The position numbers and the translations under genes were made by a program. A model generated the notes under the pieces. It did no database searches. It had not been told where the DNA came from and saw only the letters and a list, made by a program, of their open reading frames with translations. This document shows, in pieces, positions 1 through 7,739 of a DNA stretch of 40,975 nucleotides. Within the stretch, counting starts at the first letter, position 1. The number at the start of each line of letters is the position of its first letter. Source of the stretch: an uncultured Chromatiaceae bacterium (GTDB lineage: Bacteria; Pseudomonadota; Gammaproteobacteria; Enterobacterales; Alteromonadaceae); NCBI GenBank assembly GCA_937978655.1, contig CALJUX010000039.1, positions 1-40,975 on the forward strand, read 5' to 3'.

Positions 1-135
1 GGTTGCTCGGTTCTGATGGGTGTCCTGCTATCTCTCTCCGATGGGTGTCCTGGTTGCTCGGTTCTGATGGGTGTCCTGCTATCTCTCTCCGATGGGTGTC
101 CTGGTTACACGGTTCCGATGGGTGTCCTGCTATCT
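1..135. repeat. 51-bp tandem repeat at contig end
   Basis: Two identical 51-bp units (1-51 and 52-102) are followed by a diverged partial third (103-135). Each unit is built from two half-units that share the 12-bp core GATGGGTGTCCT. The five cores start at 15, 40, 66, 91 and 117, so the spacing alternates 25 and 26 bp. Because 51 is divisible by three, the array stays open in the reading frame of the neighbouring GH8 gene. The true array length is unknown because the contig stops inside it, which is a common reason for an assembly to break. Confidence 0.9.
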
Positions 136-1264
136 CCACTGGTTTATCCAGATTTCTGCCGTCGAGGCTGTACTGGCTGCCGTAGCTGCCAATGCCTTCA
201 CTGGAGAAGAAGTTTTGCAGCCGCGTACTGAGCGCTACAACTTGAGGATTGGCCCGCCACCAGTGCCAGTCGACGGACCAGTTCATCGCGCTGCGCCAGG
301 CATCAAAGCGAAAATCGACCGAATCCGGCCGCCACGGCGCGGCCCAGGGCGTGCCGTCGAAGTTGCCATATTCCGGCGTGAGGCCAGTTTCAGGGTGCGC
401 GGCTTTACTGAAATAAGCCCGGCTGGCGCTGGCGGCTTGTTGCCAGAAAACGCGATCTTCAGCGGGCCCAAGCCGGGCCCAGACTTCATAAAAAGCCGGT
501 AAATGATAAGAGGCATCGGTGTGGTCGGCGTGTTGCAGATCCGGCGTAAAACGCACCATGGCATGGTCCGGATGAAACAAGGCGGTAGCGGCCTGTTCGC
601 CGCGTGGCGTAGTCCTTTTGATGATCTGGCGGTGGCGCATCTGCGTCAGCAACGCATCTGCTTTGGCTTTGTACTGGTAGATGCCGGCGCCATCGCCCCA
701 GCGCATCGCCGCGAAATACAGCGCTGTGGCAAAGTATTCCTCGCCATCCGGAGCTGGCATTTCGTCATTGGCGACCCCTTGGGTGCTGACTGACCAGGCA
801 AAATAGCCATAAGCCGGATGCGTCGGATCAGCGTGATACATCTGGCTGTAAGCCCAGTTCCACAGCGCATCAAACTCGGCTTTTTTATTCAGTTGCACCG
901 CCACCATCATGCCGTAGGACATGCCTTCAGAGCGCACGTCGTTGTTGTTCACATCAAGAATATAAGCCTTAGCGCCGTGGCTGTTTTGGCCATCGGCAAA
1001 ATACAACGCCTGGCTGGCCGGATCACCATGAAACAGCTGCATAAAAGCCTGCTCAATTTTGGCGGTGGTGTCGGCCTCGCTGTGGCCAAGCCTGGCAAAC
1101 AAATTTGGATAAATACCGCTGCGAAGCGCTGCTGAAACCGGGGCGACGGCGGCTGGCGGCTGTGGCTTTGTACTGCAAGCCGTGAGTCCGGCACAACAGA
1201 GCAGGCTGCAAAGCAACAAAGCGGCAGTGGCAAGCACAGGGCGCTGGGAACGGGCTACTGACAT
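2..1264 (-). CDS. GH8 reducing-end xylose-releasing exo-oligoxylanase-type lipoprotein, partial/interrupted
   Basis: The frame opens with a lipoprotein signal (hydrophobic stretch, then LTAC, lipid-modified Cys30), so the product is probably anchored in a membrane facing the periplasm or outside. Residues about 50-368 look like family GH8 of the reducing-end xylose-releasing type: SEGMSYGMM with the expected catalytic acid Glu113, and APDGEEYFATALYFA with the candidate base Asp173. These enzymes release xylose from the reducing end of xylo-oligosaccharides. After YSLDGR (about residue 369, position 155) the expected C-terminal tail is absent and the frame runs without a stop into the 17-residue repeat array to the contig edge. 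It is divergent from the sugar transporter gene. The ATG at 1264 has no strong ribosome binding site but gives a proper lipoprotein signal. The break may be a real insertion or an assembly join. Confidence 0.8.
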   Translation of the reverse strand, partial: MSVARSQRPVLATAALLLCSLLCCAGLTACSTKPQPPAAVAPVSAALRSGIYPNLFARLGHSEADTTAKIEQAFMQLFHGDPASQALYFADGQNSHGAKAYILDVNNNDVRSEGMSYGMMVAVQLNKKAEFDALWNWAYSQMYHADPTHPAYGYFAWSVSTQGVANDEMPAPDGEEYFATALYFAAMRWGDGAGIYQYKAKADALLTQMRHRQIIKRTTPRGEQAATALFHPDHAMVRFTPDLQHADHTDASYHLPAFYEVWARLGPAEDRVFWQQAASASRAYFSKAAHPETGLTPEYGNFDGTPWAAPWRPDSVDFRFDAWRSAMNWSVDWHWWRANPQVVALSTRLQNFFSSEGIGSYGSQYSLDGRNLDKPVEIAGHPSEPCNQDTHRREIAGHPSEPSNQDTHRREIAGHPSEPSN

Positions 1265-1456
1265 CGGGTGCGGATCTGCTTCAGGTTAATTGACCGCTTT
1301 ACCATACAAGAACAACTCCGCTGCGGGTCTAACGGAATGTTTTGACAGAATTATCTTTTTTCACAATGCCGCTGTGCCAGGCAAACAGACCCCTTATGCT
1401 GGCCACAGCGCAAATCAGCAGTACCACAACAACAAGATCAGCTAAGGGGATATCAG
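1265..1456. promoter_or_regulatory. Divergent promoter region between GH8 and transporter genes
   Basis: This 192-bp gap separates two divergent genes, so promoters for both should lie here. TTGACA at 1342-1347 is a perfect -35 hexamer for the + strand, but no well-spaced -10 follows. AATTAT at 1349-1354 resembles the start of the palindrome found upstream of xylR, but it is too short to call an operator. Confidence 0.4.
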
Positions 1457-2899
1457 ATGGACCAGACCACAGAATTACAGCGGCCGCCGGCCGCAGCGAC
1501 CAGGCCGGAAGAAGCGGCACACAACAGCGTTTTAATCTTATTTATCAGCCTGGTGGCAACCATCGGCGGTTTTTTATTTGGCTTTGACAGCGGCGTCATT
1601 AACGGCACTGTCGATGGCTTAAAACTGGCATTTCAGTCAGAAAGCGTCGGCACCGGCTTTAACGTCGCCAGTATGTTGCTCGGCTGTGCCGTGGGCGCTT
1701 ATTTTGCCGGCCGGCTGGCGGATATTTACGGCCGCAAAGTGATTTTATTGTGGTCGGCAGCATTTTTTATCGTCAGCGCCTGGGGCTCCGGCATTGCCGA
1801 CGGCTCACTGGAATTTGTGATTTACCGCGTATTGGGTGGTTTTGCCGTCGGCGCCGCGTCGGTGATCACACCAGCTTATATTGCCGAAGTGGCGCCGGCG
1901 CGGTATCGCGGCATGCTCACCACTTTGCAGCAAATCGCCATCATTCTTGGCCTGTTTATGGCTTTTGTCAGCAATTACCTGCTGGCGGAATTTGCCGGCG
2001 CTTCGACCGAACCGCTTTGGCTTGGCATCGAGGCCTGGCGCTGGATGTTCTGGATGGAGCTGGTGCCGGCCGTGCTGTTTTTGCTGATGCTGTTGTTTAT
2101 TCCGGAAAGCCCGCGTTTTCTGCTGCTCAAAGGCCGTGATACCGCAGGTCTGCACGTGCTGCAGCGGCTTTATGGCGCAGCAGCGGCGAGCCGTAAATTG
2201 CAGGACATCCATCAGTCGCTCAAGGCCGGTCACGCGCCGCGCCTCAGTGATCTGCTTGACCCTGTGACCGGGAAATTACGCAAACTGGTCTGGGTCGGCA
2301 TTGGCCTGGCCAGTTTTCAGCAGCTGGTTGGTATTAACGTGGTGTTTTATTACGGCGCGGTGCTGTGGCAGGCGGTGGGCTTTTCCGAGTCGGACGCGCT
2401 GTTGATTAATGTCATCAGCGGCGGTATCAGTATCGCCGCTTGTGTGCTGACTTTGCTGGTGATTGACCGCATCGGCCGTAAACCGCTGTTATTGTGGGGT
2501 TCAATCGGCATGACAGTGACACTGGCGCTGGTAGTTTACGCCTTTGCCAATGCACAGCAGGACGCCAACGGTAACCTGCAGCTCGGCGATCACGGCACGC
2601 TGGCGCTGATGAGTGCCAATGCTTATGTGTTTTTCTTTAATCTGTCCTGGGGACCAGTGATGTGGGTGATGCTCGGCGAGATGTTCCCGAACCAAATCCG
2701 AGGTGTTGGCCTTGCCGTCAGCGGTCTGGCGCAGTGGCTGTGTAACTTCCTGATCACGATGACTTTCCCGTTGTTACTCACCAGCATTGGCCTCGCCGGC
2801 GCTTATGGTTTGTATGCGCTTGGCGCCTTGTTGTCGGTGTTTTTTGTGCTGCAACTGGTGCACGAGACCAAAGGCAAAGAGCTGGAAGAAATGACCTGA
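1457..2899 (+). CDS. Sugar porter MFS transporter, probable D-xylose/H+ symporter
   Basis: A 480-residue inner-membrane protein of the MFS sugar porter family with about 12 membrane segments. The family signatures appear in order: GFLFGFDSGVINGT in helix 1, GRLADIYGRK in the loop after helix 2, RVLGGFAVGAASVITPAYIAE, PESPRFLL before the central loop, QQLVGINVVFYYG in helix 7, DRIGRKPLL, and GPVMWVMLGEMFPNQIRG near helix 10. A 20-residue hydrophilic N-terminus precedes the first helix. AAGGGG lies 8 nt upstream of the ATG. Its place among xylan and xylose genes suggests that it imports D-xylose as XylE does, but related porters take arabinose, glucose or galactose, so the substrate is inferred. 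It is followed by the epimerase gene on the same strand after 98 bp. Confidence 0.88.
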   Translation: MDQTTELQRPPAAATRPEEAAHNSVLILFISLVATIGGFLFGFDSGVINGTVDGLKLAFQSESVGTGFNVASMLLGCAVGAYFAGRLADIYGRKVILLWSAAFFIVSAWGSGIADGSLEFVIYRVLGGFAVGAASVITPAYIAEVAPARYRGMLTTLQQIAIILGLFMAFVSNYLLAEFAGASTEPLWLGIEAWRWMFWMELVPAVLFLLMLLFIPESPRFLLLKGRDTAGLHVLQRLYGAAAASRKLQDIHQSLKAGHAPRLSDLLDPVTGKLRKLVWVGIGLASFQQLVGINVVFYYGAVLWQAVGFSESDALLINVISGGISIAACVLTLLVIDRIGRKPLLLWGSIGMTVTLALVVYAFANAQQDANGNLQLGDHGTLALMSANAYVFFFNLSWGPVMWVMLGEMFPNQIRGVGLAVSGLAQWLCNFLITMTFPLLLTSIGLAGAYGLYALGALLSVFFVLQLVHETKGKELEEMT

Positions 2900-2997
2900 G
2901 GCGGCAACCAAATTCCGTAACCGGATCCAGAACAAAAGTCATTCAAAGCAATGGGCACGGCGGTTAGGCTGACACTTTCGGCGGACAAGGCGACGCG

Positions 2998-3948
2998 ATG
3001 AAACAATTTTCTCTGATCAATGCACATGGGGATGAGCTGGTGGTGTTAGCGCAAGGCGCTATTTTACAGCGCTGGTCGACGGGGCTGGCCGGTGCGCGGC
3101 GCGAGGTGATACTGGGCTATCCGTTGCCGGCGTCTTACCAGCATGATCCGTTTTACCACGGCGCTGTGGTTGGCCCGTACGCCAATCGTATTGCTGGCGG
3201 CCAGTTTATGTTGGACCAGCACAAGGTGCAGCTGGAGCAAAACGAAGGCAGTCATCATCTGCATGGCGGCAGCATCGGTTTACACCGGCTGCAGTGGCGA
3301 TTGCAGGACCACGGCAGTGACAGTCTGGTGCTGGTGGCAGAAGTTCCGGACGGACAGGGCGGTTATCCCGGGCCTATGATGTTTCGTGTTCGTTACCACT
3401 TCAGCGCGCCGGCAGCGGCGCAAAGTGAATTGCAGGTCACGCTGGAAGCGAGCAGCAGCCGCGCCACGCTGCTTGGCCCCACTTTGCACCCTTATTTTAA
3501 TTTATCGGGCAGCGCCGGCGGGACCGACATCAACGGCCATCAGCTCCAATTGGTCGCGGCTCATTATGCCGTGGTTGATGCGCACGGTATTCCGACCGGG
3601 GAGCTGCGCAAAGTCCAGGGCAGTGCTTTTGATTTTCAGCAGCCGCGGCTATTAGCGGACACCCGGCTGGACCACAATTTTGTGGTGCAGGGCGACCTGC
3701 AACAGCCGGCCGCTGTGCTGACCAGCCCGCAGGGCGACTTAGCGTTGAGAGTCAGCGCGGATTATCCCGGCTTGCAGGTTTATAGCGGCGACCATCTTTA
3801 CAGCCCGTTTTTCCGGCGGCAGGGGATCTGTTTAGAACCGCAGTTTTTCCCCGACTCGCCAAACCAAAAAGGCTTTCCGTTCCACTTTACCCGGCCGGGT
3901 CAGCCGTTTGTGGCGAAGATCCGCTATCTGCTGCGCGGCGCTGGCTGA
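2998..3948 (+). CDS. galM: Aldose 1-epimerase (mutarotase)
   Basis: A 316-residue cytosolic protein of the galactose mutarotase-like fold. It interconverts alpha and beta anomers of aldoses, here probably xylose (or arabinose/glucose), so that the isomerase gets its preferred anomer. Visible family motifs are GPYANRIAGGQF, the substrate His motif NEGSHHLHGG, TLHPYFNLSG with the catalytic-type His, DTRLDHNFVV, and CLEPQFFPDSPNQKGFP with the late Glu expected of the active site. It lies 98 bp after the transporter on the same strand, probably in one transcript. Its last 62 bases overlap the 3' end of the convergent tetR-type gene. Confidence 0.88.
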   Translation: MKQFSLINAHGDELVVLAQGAILQRWSTGLAGARREVILGYPLPASYQHDPFYHGAVVGPYANRIAGGQFMLDQHKVQLEQNEGSHHLHGGSIGLHRLQWRLQDHGSDSLVLVAEVPDGQGGYPGPMMFRVRYHFSAPAAAQSELQVTLEASSSRATLLGPTLHPYFNLSGSAGGTDINGHQLQLVAAHYAVVDAHGIPTGELRKVQGSAFDFQQPRLLADTRLDHNFVVQGDLQQPAAVLTSPQGDLALRVSADYPGLQVYSGDHLYSPFFRRQGICLEPQFFPDSPNQKGFPFHFTRPGQPFVAKIRYLLRGAG

Positions 3949-4543
3949 TTGCGGCCGCGTCGCTGTCCAGCGCAGTTGGCGTGGCCTGATATTGGCGCAG
4001 AAGATTTTGTTGGCAGCTTTGCAGGATTTCGTCGGCGAGGGCCGAGTCATCCGGGCAGGCGCGGGATAACACCAGGGCGCCGACCGCCTGCGCAAAAGTG
4101 TTGATAAGCGCCGCCCGGCTGGCGGCGGAACTATTTGCCGCCGTGTCGTGCTGCGCCAGCATTGCCAGCTGATGTTCAATGCCAGCGGCAAAGACGGCTT
4201 TGAGCGCGTCGGACTGACGTGCCGCATCGCCACCCAGCGCCGCCATCGTGCAGCCCTGACCCGGTGCATCACGGTGCTGGCGGGACAGATATTGTTCGAC
4301 AAAATTTTTCATATCCATGCCGGCGGCAATGCCGGCCGACTGGTTGATGCTTTCTGCCGCGGCTTCTGCCATCAAATCGGCCTTGGAGCCAAAATGCTTG
4401 TAAAAGCCGCCGTGCGTCAAACCGGCGGCAGCCATCAGTTCGGCCACGCCAATGCCATCATAGCCGCGCTGGCGAAACAGCATCGCGGCGGTTTCGACAA
4501 TACGCGCCCGATTCTCCTGCACCTGTGCCTTTGACACTTTCAT
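3887..4543 (-). CDS. TetR/AcrR family transcriptional regulator
   Basis: A 218-residue protein with an N-terminal TetR helix-turn-helix (residues about 10-57: ARIVETAAMLFRQRGYDG, GVAELMAAAGLTHGGFYKHF, SKADLM) and a helical C-terminal ligand-binding domain with the motif QGCTMAALGGD, seen in a common TetR subgroup. GAGGGG lies about 8 nt upstream of the ATG. The upstream region holds an inverted repeat (4576-4593), consistent with autoregulation. The effector and targets are unknown. The gene sits between the xylose genes and a secreted esterase but need not control them. It converges on and overlaps the epimerase gene by 62 bp. Confidence 0.88.
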   Translation of the reverse strand: MKVSKAQVQENRARIVETAAMLFRQRGYDGIGVAELMAAAGLTHGGFYKHFGSKADLMAEAAAESINQSAGIAAGMDMKNFVEQYLSRQHRDAPGQGCTMAALGGDAARQSDALKAVFAAGIEHQLAMLAQHDTAANSSAASRAALINTFAQAVGALVLSRACPDDSALADEILQSCQQNLLRQYQATPTALDSDAAAISQRRAADSGSSPQTADPAG

Positions 4544-4575
4544 TGCATTTTCCCCTCGTCTTCAATCATCAGCGT

Positions 4576-4593
4576 CATCATACATTGATGATG
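4576..4593. promoter_or_regulatory. Inverted repeat, candidate TetR operator
   Basis: CATCAT-ACATTG-ATGATG is a perfect 6-bp inverted repeat with a 6-bp centre. It lies 33 bp upstream of the TetR-family start codon, where TetR repressors usually bind their own promoter. Binding is inferred from position and symmetry only. Confidence 0.45.
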
Positions 4594-4683
4594 GTCGTAA
4601 TCAAAGAGGCAAGTTGTTGCGCTTGTTAGTGTCATCATCAAGCGCCTGCTGTTGACTGCCACGTCGCCGCCTGTGCAGCGCTG

Positions 4684-5646
4684 TTAAGCACCTTGCGCGC
4701 TGAGCATGCCGTGCATCCTCAGCCAGCGGCTGAAAGCGTCAAACCAGCCGGTGCTGCTGGTGGTTTTCGGGTACATGCCAAAACCGTGGCCGCCTTGTTC
4801 GTAAAAATGAAATTCCACCGGCTTTTTCGCAGCAAACCAGCTTTCAATCAGACCAAATTTGCCCTGGGCAAAAAACGGGTCGTCAGCGGCCAGCGCCACA
4901 AACAGCGGCGGCGCATCTACCGGTACAGTCACTGCATCCAGCGGCCCATAGATATTGGCAATAAAAGCCGGTTTGGCCTCTTGGCCAACCAAAGTGGTCG
5001 CCATCGTCAGCATAGCGCCAGCCGAAAAACCAATCATGCCGATGCGGTTGGGGTCTATCTGCCATTCGCCGGCGCGGCTACGCACCAGGGCAAAAGCAGC
5101 GCGGGCATCTTCCAGCTGCGGTGCGAGCTCAGTGGCCATTGTGGCTTGATTGGGCCGGGGCGGGCGCCGAGCAGCACCGGAAAACAGTTCCTGCATCGAT
5201 TGCTGAAAACCGGCCATATCAGCAGGTGTCTGGTTCAGGCGGTATTTCAGCACAAAAGCGGCGATGCCTTGTTTGGCCAGCGCGTTGGCGACATCCCAGC
5301 CTTCATTGTCCATCGACAAAGTGCGAAAACCGCCGCCGGGCGCCACAATGACCGCCGCGCCACTGGCTATTTTCGGATCTGGCAGCACTGGCGTCAGCGT
5401 TGCGACTGTGACATTGCGGGCAAAACGGCTGCCGTATTGCTGATGCCAGGATTCTTGCGCCTTGGCGCCGGGCAGGGCGGGCGTACCCAGTTCAATCGCC
5501 TGCGGCTGTGCCGGTGTAGCGATGGGTGTCATCTGGTCATCGGCGGCGGTGGCCTGAAAAGCGCACAAACAAAGCGCGAGTAACGTCTGGCTGAGGCTCT
5601 GTTGCCAGTGTCGGCGGGCAGCGCTGCGCTTATATCGGGTGTTCAT
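4684..5646 (-). CDS. Secreted alpha/beta hydrolase, probable acetylxylan-type esterase
   Basis: A 320-residue protein with an N-terminal signal peptide (basic start, LLALCLCAF, cleavage near ATAAD, about residue 35), so it is periplasmic or secreted. The alpha/beta hydrolase fold shows an oxyanion loop APGGGF (103-107), nucleophile Ser208 in GFSAG, acid Asp255/256 in ALAADDPFF, and His287 in GGHGFG. It resembles the esterase/lipase group often annotated as xylanase or acetylxylan esterase; removing acetyl groups from xylan fits its neighbours. AAGGAGAAGG just upstream of the ATG is a strong ribosome binding site. It lies 45 bp downstream of the GH43 gene and is probably co-transcribed with it. 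The substrate is inferred; feruloyl or other carbohydrate esters are alternatives. Confidence 0.8.
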   Translation of the reverse strand: MNTRYKRSAARRHWQQSLSQTLLALCLCAFQATAADDQMTPIATPAQPQAIELGTPALPGAKAQESWHQQYGSRFARNVTVATLTPVLPDPKIASGAAVIVAPGGGFRTLSMDNEGWDVANALAKQGIAAFVLKYRLNQTPADMAGFQQSMQELFSGAARRPPRPNQATMATELAPQLEDARAAFALVRSRAGEWQIDPNRIGMIGFSAGAMLTMATTLVGQEAKPAFIANIYGPLDAVTVPVDAPPLFVALAADDPFFAQGKFGLIESWFAAKKPVEFHFYEQGGHGFGMYPKTTSSTGWFDAFSRWLRMHGMLSAQGA

Positions 5647-5691
5647 CGGTTCCTTCTCCTTGGTGGTTATGGCGTATCACGACGCCTGTAT

Positions 5692-6855
5692 TTAGGGTTT
5701 GCGGCTGCGAATGATGGGCCTGATAGAACCATCCGGATTAAACAACACCTGGTCCAGCGCCACAGACCGGCGGTAATTGCCACCACCCGGCAAGTCGGCA
5801 TTGTGATAGGCGAGGTAGGTCTGGCCGTTAAAATCAAACAGCGCCGGATGGATAGTGGTGGTGCCGGGCAGCGGGTCCATGATGATGCCGCGATACTGCC
5901 AGGGGCCGCTGGCTGCAGTGCTGGTGGCATAGGCCAGGCTCTCCGGAAAACCGGCGGCATACACCAGGTAATAAACGCCGTTATGTTTGGACAGGTGCGG
6001 GCCTTCTTCGAAGTTCGGTAAGCTGTCGACTTTGTGAATTTGCACGGCGCTGCTGTCGCGATTTTGCATGCGGCCTTTGGCATCTGACTGATATTTTTCG
6101 CCTTTCAGATGGACCAAATCAGGCGTCAGCTCAGCCCACCATAACTGCTGATTGCCCCAATACAGATAAGCGCGGCCGTCATCGTCGACAAACACCGTCG
6201 GGTCGATATTACGCCAACTATGTTGTTTATCTTTGGCGGTATCTTCCAGCAAAATCAACGGCATGCCACGAGGGTCGGTAAAAGGCCCAAAAGGGCTGTC
6301 GCCCACCGCCACCCCAATCGAAAAACCAAAAGCACCACCCGTCTGGCCGCCTTCGACTGCGGCATAAAAATAGAATTTGCTGTTACCGCTCTGGTCTTTG
6401 CGCGCAATTACATGATGGGCATACGCATTGCCGGTTTTGGCATCACCACGCGCCCAGGCAAAATCCGAGTAGCGCAATACCGCACCATGGTTTTGCCATG
6501 TCTTCAGGTCTCTGCTACTCCAAAGCCGGTAGTCATACATGCGGTAGTCTTTACCCAACGCGGTCTGCTCGTCGTGCGTGGTGTAAAGATAAAGCGTACC
6601 GTCGTGCACCAGCGCCGCCGGATCTGCGGTGTAAATCAGCGGGCCGTTTGGAGACGTCGGGTCTTTGCTGTCGGTTTTGATAATTGGGTTATTGAACTGG
6701 GTGAGTGCTGTTGCCGGGGCTGGTTTACTGACCTTTGATGCGGCGGATTCTGCTGCATCAGCAGCACCTGAAACGGTATTGAGCAGCACAGCGCCAAGCA
6801 ATATCACTGGCGCAAACCGCGGTTTTACCCCATTAGTAGAGGAGAAAATCAACAT
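5692..6855 (-). CDS. GH43 beta-xylosidase / alpha-L-arabinofuranosidase, secreted
   Basis: A 387-residue five-bladed beta-propeller glycosidase of family GH43. The three carboxylates of the family are visible: Asp in IYTADPAAL (base), Asp in NIDPTVFVDDDG (pKa modulator) and Glu in FEEGPHL (acid). DSPFGPF, AYLYWG, SGPWQYRG and NADLPGGG support a subfamily 1-like enzyme, acting on xylo- or arabinoxylo-oligosaccharides. The ATG at 6855 is preferred: it gives a signal peptide (hydrophobic FAPVILLGAVLLNTVSG) and has AGGG upstream. The frame extends to a TTG at 6927, which has no good ribosome binding site. It is the first gene of a probable operon with the esterase. The exact substrate cannot be read from sequence. 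Confidence 0.85.
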   Translation of the reverse strand: MLIFSSTNGVKPRFAPVILLGAVLLNTVSGAADAAESAASKVSKPAPATALTQFNNPIIKTDSKDPTSPNGPLIYTADPAALVHDGTLYLYTTHDEQTALGKDYRMYDYRLWSSRDLKTWQNHGAVLRYSDFAWARGDAKTGNAYAHHVIARKDQSGNSKFYFYAAVEGGQTGGAFGFSIGVAVGDSPFGPFTDPRGMPLILLEDTAKDKQHSWRNIDPTVFVDDDGRAYLYWGNQQLWWAELTPDLVHLKGEKYQSDAKGRMQNRDSSAVQIHKVDSLPNFEEGPHLSKHNGVYYLVYAAGFPESLAYATSTAASGPWQYRGIIMDPLPGTTTIHPALFDFNGQTYLAYHNADLPGGGNYRRSVALDQVLFNPDGSIRPIIRSRKP

Positions 6856-7383
6856 CACCACGAGCCCTGACAGATAACAAATAGTGCTTGTTAGTGTGTT
6901 GAAAATTCGACCAAAACGGAACGGCAAGGCCGTTATGAAACTGGGTATGGGGATTGTTTTATTTGGGTGTTTAGAGTTCAGTCAGACTTTGTGGCCGATG
7001 CTGATTCGGGGCGGGGAGTGAACTGATGGCTGTTTTGTGTGAATGGCCCGCCAATCGTGGCAAAGCCAACACCGCCACCACTGCGTTCGCGCCTCCCGCG
7101 CTCACTCTTGATCGCTCACTCCGCGGATGCCGCTGCTGGTTTTGTTGGGCTGAGATGGCAGCTTTGAGAGAAGAGCCGAAATAATGCCGTATTAAAAAGT
7201 TGGACATTATTGACTAGAATTGGCAAAGAAGTAGAAAAACCAAATCACTGAATCAGATTGATGTAGCAATGGTGGGATCAGTCATTTAGTTAAGTATATA
7301 TTATTCATTAAATTTTGTTTTAATTGTTAAATATTGGAATCATTGTTATGGCATGTAAAAATAATGAGGATAACGAAGTAATC
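6856..7383. other. Gene-free stretch at island boundary
   Basis: About 530 bp without a convincing gene. The part next to the GH43 gene (6856-6960) should hold its minus-strand promoter; it includes TTTCATAAC read on the minus strand (about 6942-6934), a motif also seen upstream of the other GH43 gene. Base composition stays GC-rich to about 7200, then drops sharply to AT-rich sequence that continues to about 9720. That drop is the likely left edge of an acquired segment. I see no transposase or tRNA here. Confidence 0.5.
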
Positions 7384-7713
7384 CTATTTAAATATTACAT
7401 TAAACCCATTGCCATCAGGAGATCTTTTTACTACGGACCCTGGAAATTCTTGTGCTACTTTAAAAGCTTCTTTAGCATTTGAAAACCAGTCCACGAATGC
7501 TTCTGTGTTACCCTGAGTGGATATTGTTGAAAAGTTACTATCTCTCAAACCAAGAGGTGTGTCGTAACCTTGTCGATCTTCATCACTATCATCACCGAAA
7601 ACTTCTCGATTAATGTCAGGACGACGATAATTACTTTCTGACCACTCTCGCCCATCGGGACCAACACAAGGATCCATTCCCATCTCAATTGCGTACGCTG
7701 CCATAGAAGTCAT
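7384..7713 (-). CDS. Small acidic hypothetical protein paired with a phosphotransferase-fold gene
   Basis: I do not recognise this 109-residue protein. It has no signal peptide or membrane segment. The N-terminal half is rich in Asp/Glu/Arg (GDDSDEDRQGYD near residues 40-51), has one Cys (residue about 15) and a short Ser/Thr-rich stretch (SNFSTISTQGNT). The C-terminal half looks folded (EAFVDWFSNAKEAFKVAQEF, then PDGNGFNVIFK). The ATG at 7713 is chosen because AAGGG lies 7 nt upstream; the longer TTG start at 7743 overlaps the stop of the upstream gene. The gene lies 26 bp after the phosphotransferase-like gene, so the two are probably co-transcribed and functionally linked. It is AT-rich like its neighbour and unlike the contig. 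A role as substrate, cofactor or peptide product is possible but unproven. Confidence 0.65.
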   Translation of the reverse strand: MTSMAAYAIEMGMDPCVGPDGREWSESNYRRPDINREVFGDDSDEDRQGYDTPLGLRDSNFSTISTQGNTEAFVDWFSNAKEAFKVAQEFPGSVVKRSPDGNGFNVIFK

Positions 7714-7739
7714 AAAATTGCCCTTTGTAAAAGTTACAA

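Noticed and set aside
1..135. CRISPR array at the left end
   Set aside because: Units are directly adjacent and the half-unit spacers are themselves repeated, so there are no unique spacers.
3..502. Plus-strand frames through the tandem repeat and beyond
   Set aside because: They are translations of the 51-bp repeat followed by the antisense of the GH8 gene; no ribosome binding site and no family similarity.
6971..7207. 78-residue minus-strand frame beside the AT-rich island
   Set aside because: Low-complexity composition, no start signal and no recognisable family; possibly decayed sequence but not supportable as a gene.
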